DNA of 15,854 bases from Crocinitomicaceae bacterium (GCA_027084145.1 JALWLM010000265.1:1-15854); one strand, 5' to 3'. Counted from the stretch's first letter, positions 1 through 8,596 are shown. Notes: generated by a model from the letters alone, not told the origin. Made by a program: numbers and translations.

Positions 1-163
1 ATTTTAACCTGAAAAGCTTTGTTTCATCGTCTTTTTTCTTATTTAAATGCTTTTAAACCTCATTTATCTATAAATATTTTAAATTCATACAAAATTATAT
101 TTTTTAAAACCAGTAATTTCTATCTTATTTTTTTAGACTAACCGCACTATAAATTCGACAAAA

Positions 164-3100
164 TCAACCATTTAGAAATGAGAAAAGACGGTATATATTT
201 AATTTAAACTTATAAAACAATAAATAAAGTACAGGAACTATAATTAATGTTAAAAAAGTCGCAAAAGTAAGTCCGTATATAATCGCCCAAGACATTGGAG
301 AGAAAAAAGCAGTATTATCTCCTCCAAAATAAATATTCGGATGATTTGCTGTGAGCCATCCATAAAAGTCAATATTAAAACCTACAGCTAATGGAATTAG
401 CCCTAAGACTGTTGTTATTGCTGTAAGGAGTACAGGACGTAAACGTGTTTTCCCTGATTTTACGATACATTTTACAACTTCCTCGATTGGTAACCTCTCT
501 TGTTCTTCCAAACCTAATTCTTTTTTCTTCTCTTCAATGAGTAAATTCGTATAATCAATAAGTACAATGGCATTATTTACGACAACCCCCGCTAAAGAAA
601 TAATCCCAATCATTGTCATAATGATTACAAAATCTTGCCGGCTAATAACAAGCCCCAGCAATACTCCTATCAAAGAAAAAACAACCGTTATCATAATGAT
701 AACAGGAACAGAATAAGAATTAAACTGAGCAACAATTATTAGTAAAATAAGGAATACGGCAATTAAAAGAGCCTTACTTAAAAACGCCATTTCTTTATTT
801 TGTTTTTCATTCTGACCCGAAAAAGAATAAACTACCTCATCCGATAACATTCCTGCTTCTTTATACTCCTTCATCATTCCCTTCATTTCATCAACGATTT
901 CAGTAGCATTATAGCCTTCAATAACATTAGATGTAATTCTTACTAAAGGAATTTGATCTTCTCTCACTACTTCAGAATATGCAACTTGCTCCTTTATCGG
1001 ATAAATCAATGAGCGGATTGGTATTTTTAATAACCTCCCTTTTTTATTTCTAAAAATCAACTCTTGATCTAAAAGTGCATCTAAACTCTCTCTGTTTTTC
1101 TTATTAAACCGTATCGTGATGTCATAACTATCTTCCCCTTTTGTATATTTTGCTACATCCTGTCCCAATAAAGCTTTACGAATAGCCATTCCAACTTGTC
1201 CGGTAGAAGCGTTCAGTTTTCTTACTTTCTCCCTGTTTATTTTTATGGGAATTTCTATCCGATGAAGTTCTACGTTTAGTTTTAAATTTTCTATTCCCGG
1301 AATATTCTTTTTTTGCAAATACGATTTTACTTTATCTGCTTCTGCTATCAAATCTTCATATTCTATTCGTCCTTTAATATCAAGACTAATCGGAGCACCT
1401 TGAGGTGGGCCTTGTCGATTCTTTTTTACAGAGATTTCTATATCTGCAGGGAACCTCCCTTTAAATTCGCTTTGAAGTTCTTTTAGGATATCTGATGTTT
1501 TTATACCATTTCGATATTGAGATTCCACAAAATTAATCGTCACTCTCGCTTTATGAGGTGTCTTCCCCATAGAAACCCCTTCGGAAGGATCGCTTGCACC
1601 TTCTCCCACTTGGGAAATAACCGATTGAATCAATTGATATTCCTTCTTCACCCCTTTATCCAAATCTCGATTTCGATACGGTCTAATCACTTTATCAATC
1701 ATTTTTTCTGCCTCCAAAGTCGTATGATTTGTTTCTTCTATATCCGTACCTATGGGATGAGATATAAATACATTCACATATTTTGGCTGGTTAACCGGTA
1801 GAAACTCTATCTTAGGGGGAAACCATTTCATCAATAAAACAGATAAAACCAATAAAATCATTGTTCCTATTAAAAATAATCTTGGCCGTTTTCCTTTAAG
1901 AGCAAAGGCTAATAAACGTTCATATACAGCTTCCAATTTTGGTAAAAACTTGTTCTGAAAACGAATTGTCCCCGGATATAATAAGAAGATATTTAAAAGA
2001 ATGACTGTTGACACAATTAGAAAAATATTCCCAATGGTAATTTTATCTAATAACAAAAATATGACCGCCATAAAGAGCGTAACAGTACCAACAAGTAAGG
2101 ATTTCTTTTTGTCGGGCATAGATGTTTCTATTTTCATAAATAAAACAGCAATTACCGGGCTAATTACAAGTGCAACAAAAAGCGATGCTCCAAGTACAAT
2201 CATCAAGGTAATAGGAAGAAATTTCATAAACTCTCCCATCATTCCCGGCCATAATGCCAAAGGTAAAAAAGCTGCAACGGTTGTAGCGGTAGAAGCTATA
2301 ATCGGCATCGCAACTTCCCCCACTCCTTTAATCACTGCATTTTTTCTATCTAAGCCCTCATCCATGTGCCTGTAAATATTTTCAATAATTACAATTCCGT
2401 TATCGACCAACATCCCTAACGCCAATACGAGAGAAAATAACACCATTACATTTAACGTAACTCCCATTGACTCTAAAATCAGAAAAGATAAAAGCATTGA
2501 TAACGGGATTGCTATTCCTACAAATATGGCATTCCTTAATCCCAAGAAAAACAATAGAACTCCAACAACTAATATCACTCCAAATACGATAGAGTTTAAA
2601 AGGTTGGAAACCATGCCTCGAGTATCATTTGATTGGTCATTGGTAATGGATACATGAACACCTTTGGGAATTACATTTTCTTTTCTGGCTTTTTCTAAAA
2701 TTTTAGCTATTTTATCTGATGCTTCCAATAAATTTTCCCCGCCTCTTTTCTTTACATCTAACATTACCACGGATTTTCCAAACTCCCTGGCATAAGAAGT
2801 CGTATCACTATTACCAAAATAAACATCAGCTATATCTTTTAATTTAACCTGCATGAAATTCTCCTGTTTTACAACAAGATCTTTCAATTCTTCTGCATCT
2901 TTAAATTCTCCTTCAATTCTTATTGTTTTTCGAATCTTTCCTGCTAATAATTCCCCTCCGGATACCGTAACATGTTCTTGTTTAATGGCATTTTCAATAT
3001 CACGCAAAGAGACATTTCTTGCTTGAGATTTGATCGGATCAACATCAATCCTCATCTCCTGCTCTTGTACCCCTCTTATGTCAACTTCATTAATCTCGGG

Positions 3101-3631
3101 AAGTCGTTCGATTTCTTCTTCTATCTTCTTTGCTATATCATGTAAAAAATCAACATCTCCTCCACTCAGATTGATATTCATAATGGGTAACTCGGAAGGA
3201 CTTAATTCGAAAATATTGGGTTCTACCGGCAATTCCGGAAAACCTGATTTAGCTCTAGCATCATCTACCGCGTCTTTTACTTTTTGTAATGCTAATTCTA
3301 CAGGAACATCTGACATAAACTTAATCCGTATTGTCGTGTATCCATTGACAGAATTTGAAATGATTTCATCAATAGACTTAATTTCTGCAACTTCTTTTTC
3401 TACAGCCTTAGCCACTTTATCCGCCATAAATTTTGGTGAAGAACCCGGCTTCGCTATTCCTATATAAATTTCAGGAATATTAACCTCCGGAAAATGTTCT
3501 TTAGGCATCGATTGATAAGCAACAAAACCTCCTATAATGATGATAAACATCACCAAAAGAACGGTTTTAACATTCTTTATCGATAAAGTTGATAAGAAGA
3601 ATCCTTTATTATTTGATTGTTGTTCTGCCAT
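164..3631 (-). CDS. RND-family efflux transporter permease (inner-membrane pump)
   Basis: Proton-driven resistance-nodulation-division pump, the inner-membrane engine of a tripartite exporter; substrate not predictable. At 1155 aa it is slightly longer than the usual 1020-1050. It shows the duplicated RND plan: TM1 near residues 22-42, a periplasmic porter domain, a TM cluster at about 340-500, a second porter domain, and a C-terminal TM cluster. The TM4 motif GMLVDNGIVIIEN (about residue 410) keeps the first of the two AcrB aspartates (D407) but has Asn at the second (D408). TM10 reads VVVNNAIVLIDY (about residue 1018), with Asn where AcrB has K940. Two additional hydrophobic stretches (about 510-527 and 534-552) and an extended loop before the last TM (about 1082-1118) account for the extra length. 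It is the last gene of the operon, 4 bp after the adaptor gene. The family call is very secure; drug versus other substrate is unknown. Confidence 0.96.
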   Translation of the reverse strand: MAEQQSNNKGFFLSTLSIKNVKTVLLVMFIIIIGGFVAYQSMPKEHFPEVNIPEIYIGIAKPGSSPKFMADKVAKAVEKEVAEIKSIDEIISNSVNGYTTIRIKFMSDVPVELALQKVKDAVDDARAKSGFPELPVEPNIFELSPSELPIMNINLSGGDVDFLHDIAKKIEEEIERLPEINEVDIRGVQEQEMRIDVDPIKSQARNVSLRDIENAIKQEHVTVSGGELLAGKIRKTIRIEGEFKDAEELKDLVVKQENFMQVKLKDIADVYFGNSDTTSYAREFGKSVVMLDVKKRGGENLLEASDKIAKILEKARKENVIPKGVHVSITNDQSNDTRGMVSNLLNSIVFGVILVVGVLLFFLGLRNAIFVGIAIPLSMLLSFLILESMGVTLNVMVLFSLVLALGMLVDNGIVIIENIYRHMDEGLDRKNAVIKGVGEVAMPIIASTATTVAAFLPLALWPGMMGEFMKFLPITLMIVLGASLFVALVISPVIAVLFMKIETSMPDKKKSLLVGTVTLFMAVIFLLLDKITIGNIFLIVSTVILLNIFLLYPGTIRFQNKFLPKLEAVYERLLAFALKGKRPRLFLIGTMILLVLSVLLMKWFPPKIEFLPVNQPKYVNVFISHPIGTDIEETNHTTLEAEKMIDKVIRPYRNRDLDKGVKKEYQLIQSVISQVGEGASDPSEGVSMGKTPHKARVTINFVESQYRNGIKTSDILKELQSEFKGRFPADIEISVKKNRQGPPQGAPISLDIKGRIEYEDLIAEADKVKSYLQKKNIPGIENLKLNVELHRIEIPIKINREKVRKLNASTGQVGMAIRKALLGQDVAKYTKGEDSYDITIRFNKKNRESLDALLDQELIFRNKKGRLLKIPIRSLIYPIKEQVAYSEVVREDQIPLVRITSNVIEGYNATEIVDEMKGMMKEYKEAGMLSDEVVYSFSGQNEKQNKEMAFLSKALLIAVFLILLIIVAQFNSYSVPVIIMITVVFSLIGVLLGLVISRQDFVIIMTMIGIISLAGVVVNNAIVLIDYTNLLIEEKKKELGLEEQERLPIEEVVKCIVKSGKTRLRPVLLTAITTVLGLIPLAVGFNIDFYGWLTANHPNIYFGGDNTAFFSPMSWAIIYGLTFATFLTLIIVPVLYLLFYKFKLNIYRLFSFLNG

Positions 3632-3634
3632 TTT

Positions 3635-4690
3635 CTATTTTTTTACACGAACTTTATCTCCTTCATAAACACCTTTTGCTCCCTCTACAACCACAAAATG
3701 ATTTCCTGTTTCCAAACCTTGAACTAAAGATTTTCCCTGATAAGATTTTTCAACTGTTATATACTTTTTATTTATCTCATAATACGCTCCTCTAGGCATG
3801 GCTAGAAAAACGTAGTCTTTATTTTTTGCATCTTTAAGAATGCTTTTCTCCGGAATAACAATCCCTTTCTTTTCAAAATCTGTAATGGTAACCTCTGCAA
3901 GCATATTCGGTAATAAAAAGTCATTGTTCTTGATTGTAGTACGAATACGGAAAGTTCTATTAATAGGATTAATATAATTCCCTACACTTGTTATTTTCAA
4001 AACAATCGCCGTATCAATCCTACTGTCCGGAAATGTTACACTTATAGGTGTACCCACTTTAATTTGCCCTACATATTTCTCAGATATTGAAGCAACTAAA
4101 TCAACCGTTTCATTATTCACTAGTCGAAGTATCGGTGATTGTGGTCCTACCATCTGCCCTTGCTTTGCAAATATCTGATCGACTATTCCCGAAAAAGGAG
4201 CTTTTATCATTGATTTGCCTCTTTGCGTTTCCATAGATTTTAATTTCGCTTTAAGCGCTTTGACTTGATTCCTTGCTGACTCTAATTCAATTTCAGAACC
4301 TAAACCATTTTGATGTAACTTTTCTTGTTTATCAAGAATGTATTCTGCATGTCTTAACTGAGTCTTCAGCTCTTCAATATTTGATGCTAAAATAGAAGCG
4401 TCCACCACTGCTAATAATTGTCCTTTTTTTACTTTCTGACCTTCTTTGACTTTAATGGATCGTAATTGTCCTCCCATTTCTGAGGATATCATCGCATCAT
4501 AATCAGTGATAATATCTCCTTGTACTCTTATTTTATGCTGAAATAATTCTTCTTTTAAAGGAGCTACGGTTACCAATGAATAAACCCTGTCCGATTCCGT
4601 ATCTTTACTTTCCCCTTTTTCCGAAGAATTACAAGATGTTAAAAGAACAATACTTGCAATAAACAAAGTGAGATATCTTTCTATTTTCAT
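3635..4690 (-). CDS. RND efflux periplasmic adaptor subunit (HlyD/AcrA family lipoprotein)
   Basis: Membrane-fusion protein bridging the RND pump and the TolC-type channel. The N-terminus is a lipoprotein signal with lipobox LLTSC, so Cys20 should be lipidated. Residues about 65-105 form the first half of a biotinyl/lipoyl-like domain (GGQLRSIKVKEGQKVKKGQ), followed by a charged helical hairpin (about 105-160) and the second lipoyl half (IKAPFSGIVDQIFAKQGQMV). A beta-barrel domain and a membrane-proximal domain follow. Its 351 aa is normal for the family. The gene starts 4 bp after the channel gene stop and ends 4 bp before the pump start, so the three are translationally linked. Family assignment is secure; a specific name such as acrA or mexA is not justified. 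Confidence 0.95.
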   Translation of the reverse strand: MKIERYLTLFIASIVLLTSCNSSEKGESKDTESDRVYSLVTVAPLKEELFQHKIRVQGDIITDYDAMISSEMGGQLRSIKVKEGQKVKKGQLLAVVDASILASNIEELKTQLRHAEYILDKQEKLHQNGLGSEIELESARNQVKALKAKLKSMETQRGKSMIKAPFSGIVDQIFAKQGQMVGPQSPILRLVNNETVDLVASISEKYVGQIKVGTPISVTFPDSRIDTAIVLKITSVGNYINPINRTFRIRTTIKNNDFLLPNMLAEVTITDFEKKGIVIPEKSILKDAKNKDYVFLAMPRGAYYEINKKYITVEKSYQGKSLVQGLETGNHFVVVEGAKGVYEGDKVRVKK

Positions 4691-4693
4691 GTT

Positions 4694-6019
4694 TTATTTT
4701 GTTAAAATATTATTGTATAATTTGTCTAATTTCAATTTTGTATTAAAATAATCCATTAATGATTGAATATATTCCGCTTGAGCACGCACATATTGTTGAT
4801 ATTTCTGAGTAATCATTAGACTATTCCCCTTTCCTATCTCTTTTTGTTTTATCGCATTCAAATAAATTTTCTTTGCTAATAATTCATTCTGCTTTTGAAC
4901 TTTCATTTGATTTTGTGAAACTTCCAAATCATTTTTCAGTATCTGCTCCTGCATATGATTCCTTTCTTTTAATAATTGTAATTGATATTCTGTCTTTAAC
5001 AGTTTTATTTTTGACTGGGAAATTCTTGCTCTTCTGGATAATCCTGAAAAAATCGGAATATTCAGTTGAAGTCCCCACAAGGTTTGACTATACCATTTTT
5101 CATTTTGATCAAAGAAATTAAATTCATCACGATAGGCATTATAAGAGTGATTAAAGTAAGCAACTAGATTTGGGACATTCGCCATTTTTTTATTTCTCAC
5201 ATCCAACCTTTGTAAACCCATTTGTTTTTTCAGAAGTAATAAATCCATATTTTCTTCTAACTCTCCAAAAGAAATATGACTCTTCTCCATCAATACTTCG
5301 GGAGTATCTGTAATAACAATCGTATCATTAACAGGAAATCCCATCGCTAACTTCAAAACCAAGAGTGTGTTTTCTACTTGATTTTTAGCTCTTAACAACA
5401 TTAATTCAATCTGATGAAGTGTAAACTCCAACTGATCATAAGTTTCTTGAGTAATGAATCCAAGGTTTAAATATTCTTTCTGCTGACTTACCATCTTTTT
5501 TGTGATCTGCATTAACGAATCTGCAAACATTTCATTCTTTTTAGCAACGGAAGCAGCTTGATAAGCTTGAATAACATTAAAAACAATTTCTTCCTCCGTC
5601 TTTTTAACGTTAGTTTCCTGAAATTCCTTAAACATCTTTGACGCCTGTAGACCTACAATATATGATCCGTCAAAAACCAATTGTGTAACTTGTAAATTCC
5701 CTGAAGCTTTATACTCTGTTCCTGTTTTAAAAGCAACCAATCCCGGAGGAGCTAAAGGGTTAAAAACCGATTGATCTATGACCATTACAGGTCGATTAAA
5801 AAATTGTTGAAAATCTCCGTTAGCACTAATTTGTGGTAATCCCATTCCTCTTGTTTCTATCACTTGCCGCTTTGCTATCTCAATGTCTTCTCGAACACTT
5901 TTTAATTGTAAATTATTATTTAATGCATATTGCTTCGCTTCTTCAAGAGAAAACGCTACTCTCTGAGAAAACAAACACAGAGAAAACAACATACTAATAA
6001 TGATCAAACTTATTTTCAT
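4694..6019 (-). CDS. TolC-family outer-membrane efflux protein
   Basis: Outer-membrane channel component of the tripartite efflux system. It has an N-terminal signal peptide (MKISLIIISMLFSLCLFSQ), then the typical opening of Bacteroidota TolC proteins, SLEEAKQYALNNN (about residues 24-36). Two long helical repeats rich in Gln, Lys and Leu follow, each with the N-V-I-Q-A-Y or R-A-R-I-S-Q-S-K type pattern, and beta-strand segments such as LQVTQLVFDG in the first repeat and LQLNIPIFSGLSRRARI in the second. Length (441 aa) is normal. Its ATG overlaps the tetR stop by 4 bp (ATGA), indicating translational coupling with the regulator. No internal defects seen. Confidence 0.95.
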   Translation of the reverse strand: MKISLIIISMLFSLCLFSQRVAFSLEEAKQYALNNNLQLKSVREDIEIAKRQVIETRGMGLPQISANGDFQQFFNRPVMVIDQSVFNPLAPPGLVAFKTGTEYKASGNLQVTQLVFDGSYIVGLQASKMFKEFQETNVKKTEEEIVFNVIQAYQAASVAKKNEMFADSLMQITKKMVSQQKEYLNLGFITQETYDQLEFTLHQIELMLLRAKNQVENTLLVLKLAMGFPVNDTIVITDTPEVLMEKSHISFGELEENMDLLLLKKQMGLQRLDVRNKKMANVPNLVAYFNHSYNAYRDEFNFFDQNEKWYSQTLWGLQLNIPIFSGLSRRARISQSKIKLLKTEYQLQLLKERNHMQEQILKNDLEVSQNQMKVQKQNELLAKKIYLNAIKQKEIGKGNSLMITQKYQQYVRAQAEYIQSLMDYFNTKLKLDKLYNNILTK

Positions 6020-6633
6020 ATTCTATGAGCTATTTTTTTTCGACCTTTTTCTGTTGCTAAACCATGAAGATGGAACCAAACGATTTCTTTAAACAATTTT
6101 TCAAATTCAAACTCCGTAAGTGGAAATACCTCCCCGTTTATCATCGCATGAATTGAAACGACATACAACCTGCTAATAATTTCTTTGTCCACTTCTTCTC
6201 TATACAAGCCTTCCAAAACACCACGCTTTAAATTTTCCAACATCATTTTTTGAATAAACCCTCTCTGATGCTCATCTAAGAGTTTCCATGCCCTCGGATA
6301 ATAGCGCTTTAAATCTGAAAAAACATCAAGGTTTATTCCTTTAAACTGTTGTAAAACCGATTCTATTACTAACAATAGCTCTTCCATTGCGTCTTGAGCT
6401 ATACTCCGGCATTTTATACATTGCTCTTGATCCTCTAAAACCTTTTCCTTGACAATTTCAAAAACGAGTTCTTCTTTATCTTTAAAATATTTATAAAACG
6501 TTTTTTTTGAAACACCTAATTGCTTTGACAAATCTTCCATTGTCACGCGTTTTATACCGTGTTCCATAAAAACTCCGGTAACATCATCCAGCAAAGATTT
6601 CTTTTTATCATTCACGGGAGCAAAGATATACAT
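6016..6633 (-). CDS. TetR/AcrR-family transcriptional regulator of the efflux operon
   Basis: DNA-binding repressor, first gene of the efflux operon and probably its ligand-responsive regulator. Residues 31-50 (TMEDLSKQLGVSKKTFYKYF) are the TetR-type helix-turn-helix, preceded by the FMEHGIKRV helix and followed by KDKEELV. The remaining ~145 residues are all-helical as expected for the ligand/dimer domain, which does not reveal the inducer. Length 205 aa is normal. A perfect inverted repeat lies about 12 bp upstream of the ATG. The start is uncertain: the ATG at 6633 is the longest option, but a consensus-like -7 box covers codons 2-5, so translation may begin at the GTG at 6615 (VNDKKKSLL). 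That would remove only six residues ahead of the DNA-binding domain. Confidence 0.93.
   Translation of the reverse strand: MYIFAPVNDKKKSLLDDVTGVFMEHGIKRVTMEDLSKQLGVSKKTFYKYFKDKEELVFEIVKEKVLEDQEQCIKCRSIAQDAMEELLLVIESVLQQFKGINLDVFSDLKRYYPRAWKLLDEHQRGFIQKMMLENLKRGVLEGLYREEVDKEIISRLYVVSIHAMINGEVFPLTEFEFEKLFKEIVWFHLHGLATEKGRKKIAHRI
6621..6628 (-). promoter_or_regulatory. Candidate -7 promoter element (TATCTTTG) for the efflux operon
   Basis: On the minus strand this octamer matches the Bacteroidota -7 consensus TAnnTTTG exactly. About 18 bp upstream it has GTTT, a partial match to the -33 TTTG, and this lies within the right-hand part (minus-strand sense) of the inverted repeat at 6645-6672. If real, the start of transcription would fall near 6617, inside the longest form of the tetR reading frame. 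Such octamers also occur by chance in AT-rich DNA, so confidence is moderate. Confidence 0.4.
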
Positions 6634-6644
6634 TTTTCACAACA

Positions 6645-6672
6645 GGAAACTTTTTAAATAAAAAAAGTTTCC
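6645..6672. promoter_or_regulatory. Perfect 11-bp inverted repeat, probable TetR operator
   Basis: Arms GGAAACTTTTT (6645-6655) and AAAAAGTTTCC (6662-6672) are exact reverse complements separated by 6 bp (AAATAA). The repeat lies in the 62-bp divergent region between the tetR-type gene and rnhA, 11 bp from the longest tetR start. Its size and symmetry fit a TetR-family dimer site, and its tetR-proximal arm overlaps the position expected for the -33 element of the candidate promoter, which would allow autorepression of the whole efflux operon. It is also placed to affect rnhA. Operator function is inferred from location and symmetry. Confidence 0.7.
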
Positions 6673-6695
6673 ATTTTTTATTCTTATTTTCGCAT

Positions 6696-7160
6696 ATGAT
6701 TGAAATTTTCACAGATGGTTCTTCAAAAGGGAATCCCGGCCCCGGAGGATATGGAATTATAATGAGATTCAATGGAAAAGAAAAAGAATTTTCTCAAGGC
6801 TATCGATTGACAACAAACAATCGAATGGAATTACTTGCAATTATTACTGCTCTTGAGCAATTAAAAACAAATAAATACCCCATCCGTATTTACTCCGATT
6901 CTAAATATGTTATTGATGCTATCACAAAAGGATGGGCCTTTAACTGGCAAAAAAAGAATTTTAAGAAAAAAAAGAATCAAGACTTGTGGGAACGTTATCT
7001 GAAACTACATCAAAAGTATCAACCTGAATTTGTTTGGGTCCGTGGACATTCCGGACATCCGGAAAATGAGAGATGTGATCGATTAGCTGTTGCTGCTGCA
7101 GAATCAAAAGACCAACTTATTGATACTTTTTTTGAAGAGCAACTCCAGAAAGAAGATTAA
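6696..7160 (+). CDS. rnhA: Ribonuclease HI
   Basis: Endonuclease that cleaves the RNA strand of RNA-DNA hybrids (primer and R-loop removal). All catalytic residues are visible: Asp7 in FTDGSSKGNPGPGG, Glu45 in NNRMELLA, Asp68 in YSDSKYV, His118 in VRGHSGHPENERCD and Asp128 at the end of that motif, matching E. coli D10, E48, D70, H124 and D134. The basic handle region is present and very lysine-rich (NWQKKNFKKKKNQDLW, about 83-98). Length 154 aa is standard. It is the only plus-strand gene, divergent from the efflux operon and convergent with the next gene, with only 7 bp between their stop codons and no terminator visible there. Confidence 0.97.
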   Translation: MIEIFTDGSSKGNPGPGGYGIIMRFNGKEKEFSQGYRLTTNNRMELLAIITALEQLKTNKYPIRIYSDSKYVIDAITKGWAFNWQKKNFKKKKNQDLWERYLKLHQKYQPEFVWVRGHSGHPENERCDRLAVAAAESKDQLIDTFFEEQLQKED

Positions 7161-7167
7161 ATTATTT

Positions 7168-7860
7168 TTAAACTGCGGTTCGCTCGGAATCTATACAACA
7201 CGATTTCAGGAAAGTATAAAAGAGCGGATGCGGCCTTTCCCGTGTAGAGGATATTTGAGGTAAAAATCCACAAGCTACAAAAAATACATGTTTTTTCAGA
7301 CTAATAATTTCAGGGTCTTCAAACTGATTGACCGCTTCTACATCAAGTACATCTTCTTTAATGACTTCAAGCAATTGTGGATAAACGCTATATCTTGTTG
7401 CTGTTAATTCTAAAGTAGAATATGTTTCATAGAGTTTCTTTATTCCTTCTGTTATTGGAAAAATTTGAATCCTCTCAAACTGATTGCCTTCCACTAGATT
7501 CTCTGAAACCAGTTTATTTGTAATGGTAGATAATTTATTTTTATTCGCTACGACTTCAAGAAAAGTTTTAAAACCTTCTCCTGATATAAAAACAGGTACT
7601 TGTAAATCTATCAAACGAGAAATGATTCCTTGTAAGAAAAAATCATTTAGTATTGGTCCCGGAGCAACAATAAATCCCTCATATTGATTGATTTGCCCTG
7701 ATTTCATTTTTATAAATTCAGATAAACCGATCCAATAATAATTTACTCCGATTTCTAAAAATTCAGAAGCATGGTCCATTGCCATGTTTGTGGCATGATG
7801 AGAATTATACGTAAAATTAAAATCCCCTATAATCGCTATTTTCAGATAATCCGAAGACAC
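7168..7860 (-). CDS. CTP synthase glutaminase-domain-like protein without catalytic triad
   Basis: Resembles the stand-alone family related to the C-terminal (class I glutamine amidotransferase) half of CTP synthase. It opens LKIAIIGDFN (residues 6-15), has an oxyanion-side strand FIVAPGP (63-69) and a closing segment HVFFVACGFLPQ...PHPLFYTFL (191-218). In CTP synthase the corresponding motifs are GxCxG and QFHPE. Here the nucleophile elbow reads ISGEGFK (92-98), with no Cys, and the last motif reads GFLPQ, so His and Glu are replaced as well. Glutamine hydrolysis is therefore unlikely; a binding or structural role is possible. The start is GTG at 7860; an in-frame stop lies 15 bp upstream and no ATG is available. 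It begins 15 bp after the lipoprotein gene and is probably co-transcribed with it. Family assignment is from memory of motif patterns. Confidence 0.75.
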   Translation of the reverse strand: MSSDYLKIAIIGDFNFTYNSHHATNMAMDHASEFLEIGVNYYWIGLSEFIKMKSGQINQYEGFIVAPGPILNDFFLQGIISRLIDLQVPVFISGEGFKTFLEVVANKNKLSTITNKLVSENLVEGNQFERIQIFPITEGIKKLYETYSTLELTATRYSVYPQLLEVIKEDVLDVEAVNQFEDPEIISLKKHVFFVACGFLPQISSTRERPHPLFYTFLKSCCIDSERTAV

Positions 7861-7875
7861 ACGGATAAAAATTTA

Positions 7876-8511
7876 TTAGCGCTGAAACCAACCTTTAAAA
7901 GTAGCCTGTTCTATTTTTAAAGAGTCTTTTGCCGGATTTCCATTTGGATCTATGTAATTGTGATATACATAACAGTCGAAATCACACGAAAACAATACAT
8001 AATCTCCTGTCTTATCAGATTCTTTCGATAAGGTGTTAAATGTAACATTTTGTACATTTACACTGTTTTCATCAGAATAATAAACGCTCCCATTCACTCC
8101 TTTATAAACTACTTCAAAACCATTTAACGCCTGATTAGAATAATCAAATGAAGGACTTTGATGAATTCCATCAAAAAAACTATTAAATAAAGTTAATGCC
8201 GGTTTTGTAATTCCGGTAGCGTTATTCCATGTGATACTACCACATCCTATTCCCACTGATGTTAATACATTCGGAGAAAGCATTGAAAAATGGTATTGTA
8301 CATTAGTAATTCCTCCTCCTGTTTGAGCTGTCAATTCAGACATTCCGTAATAACCATCAACATTTTGAGTATATTCAATGTACTGCCCCCCTACTAATCC
8401 CTGAAAACTACAAACTAAATCAACCTTTGGTTCCGGTGCAGGAATAATCTCATGTTTTTGACACGAAAACAAAAAAACGAATCCTACAAATAACAATCCT
8501 ACTTTCTTCAT
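7876..8511 (-). CDS. Hypothetical lipoprotein
   Basis: Unrecognised 211-aa protein. It has a clear lipoprotein signal: MKKVGLLFVGFVFLFSC, with lipobox Cys17 followed by Gln, then a proline-rich linker (IIPAPEPK). The rest is rich in Gly, Ser, Thr, Tyr and Asn with alternating hydrophobic residues, suggesting a beta-sandwich exposed at the cell envelope; it ends LKIEQATFKGWFQR, a pattern of small Bacteroidota lipoproteins. Internal Cys residues (for example DFDCYVYHN) are few. A candidate -7 box lies about 50 bp upstream, so it may have its own promoter. The amidotransferase-like gene follows 15 bp downstream. No enzymatic motif seen. Confidence 0.85.
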   Translation of the reverse strand: MKKVGLLFVGFVFLFSCQKHEIIPAPEPKVDLVCSFQGLVGGQYIEYTQNVDGYYGMSELTAQTGGGITNVQYHFSMLSPNVLTSVGIGCGSITWNNATGITKPALTLFNSFFDGIHQSPSFDYSNQALNGFEVVYKGVNGSVYYSDENSVNVQNVTFNTLSKESDKTGDYVLFSCDFDCYVYHNYIDPNGNPAKDSLKIEQATFKGWFQR

Positions 8512-8561
8512 AATTTATTGTTTGTTTAAAATATATTCTTTTACTAAATTACGAAAAAAAA

Positions 8562-8569
8562 CAAAAATA
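8562..8569 (-). promoter_or_regulatory. Candidate -7 promoter element (TATTTTTG) for the lipoprotein gene
   Basis: An exact match to the Bacteroidota -7 consensus TAnnTTTG on the minus strand, 51 bp upstream of the lipoprotein ATG, in the 85-bp gap after the 108-aa gene. No good TTG-type -33 element stands at the expected 19-21 bp spacing, so the call rests on the -7 box and position only. Confidence 0.35.
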
Positions 8570-8596
8570 GGTTGCTTGAAATCGATGTTTCTTTTA

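Noticed and set aside
1..163. Possible terminator or small gene downstream of the efflux operon
   Set aside because: AT-rich sequence with no stable stem followed by T-run; the short ATG frames close within a few codons.
2001..2375. 124-codon plus-strand open frame
   Set aside because: Antisense to the conserved TM cluster of the pump; no start context or recognisable motif.
3030..3467. 145-codon plus-strand open frame opposite the RND gene
   Set aside because: Lies wholly antisense to conserved RND sequence with a Ser/Ile-rich, low-complexity translation; a shadow frame.
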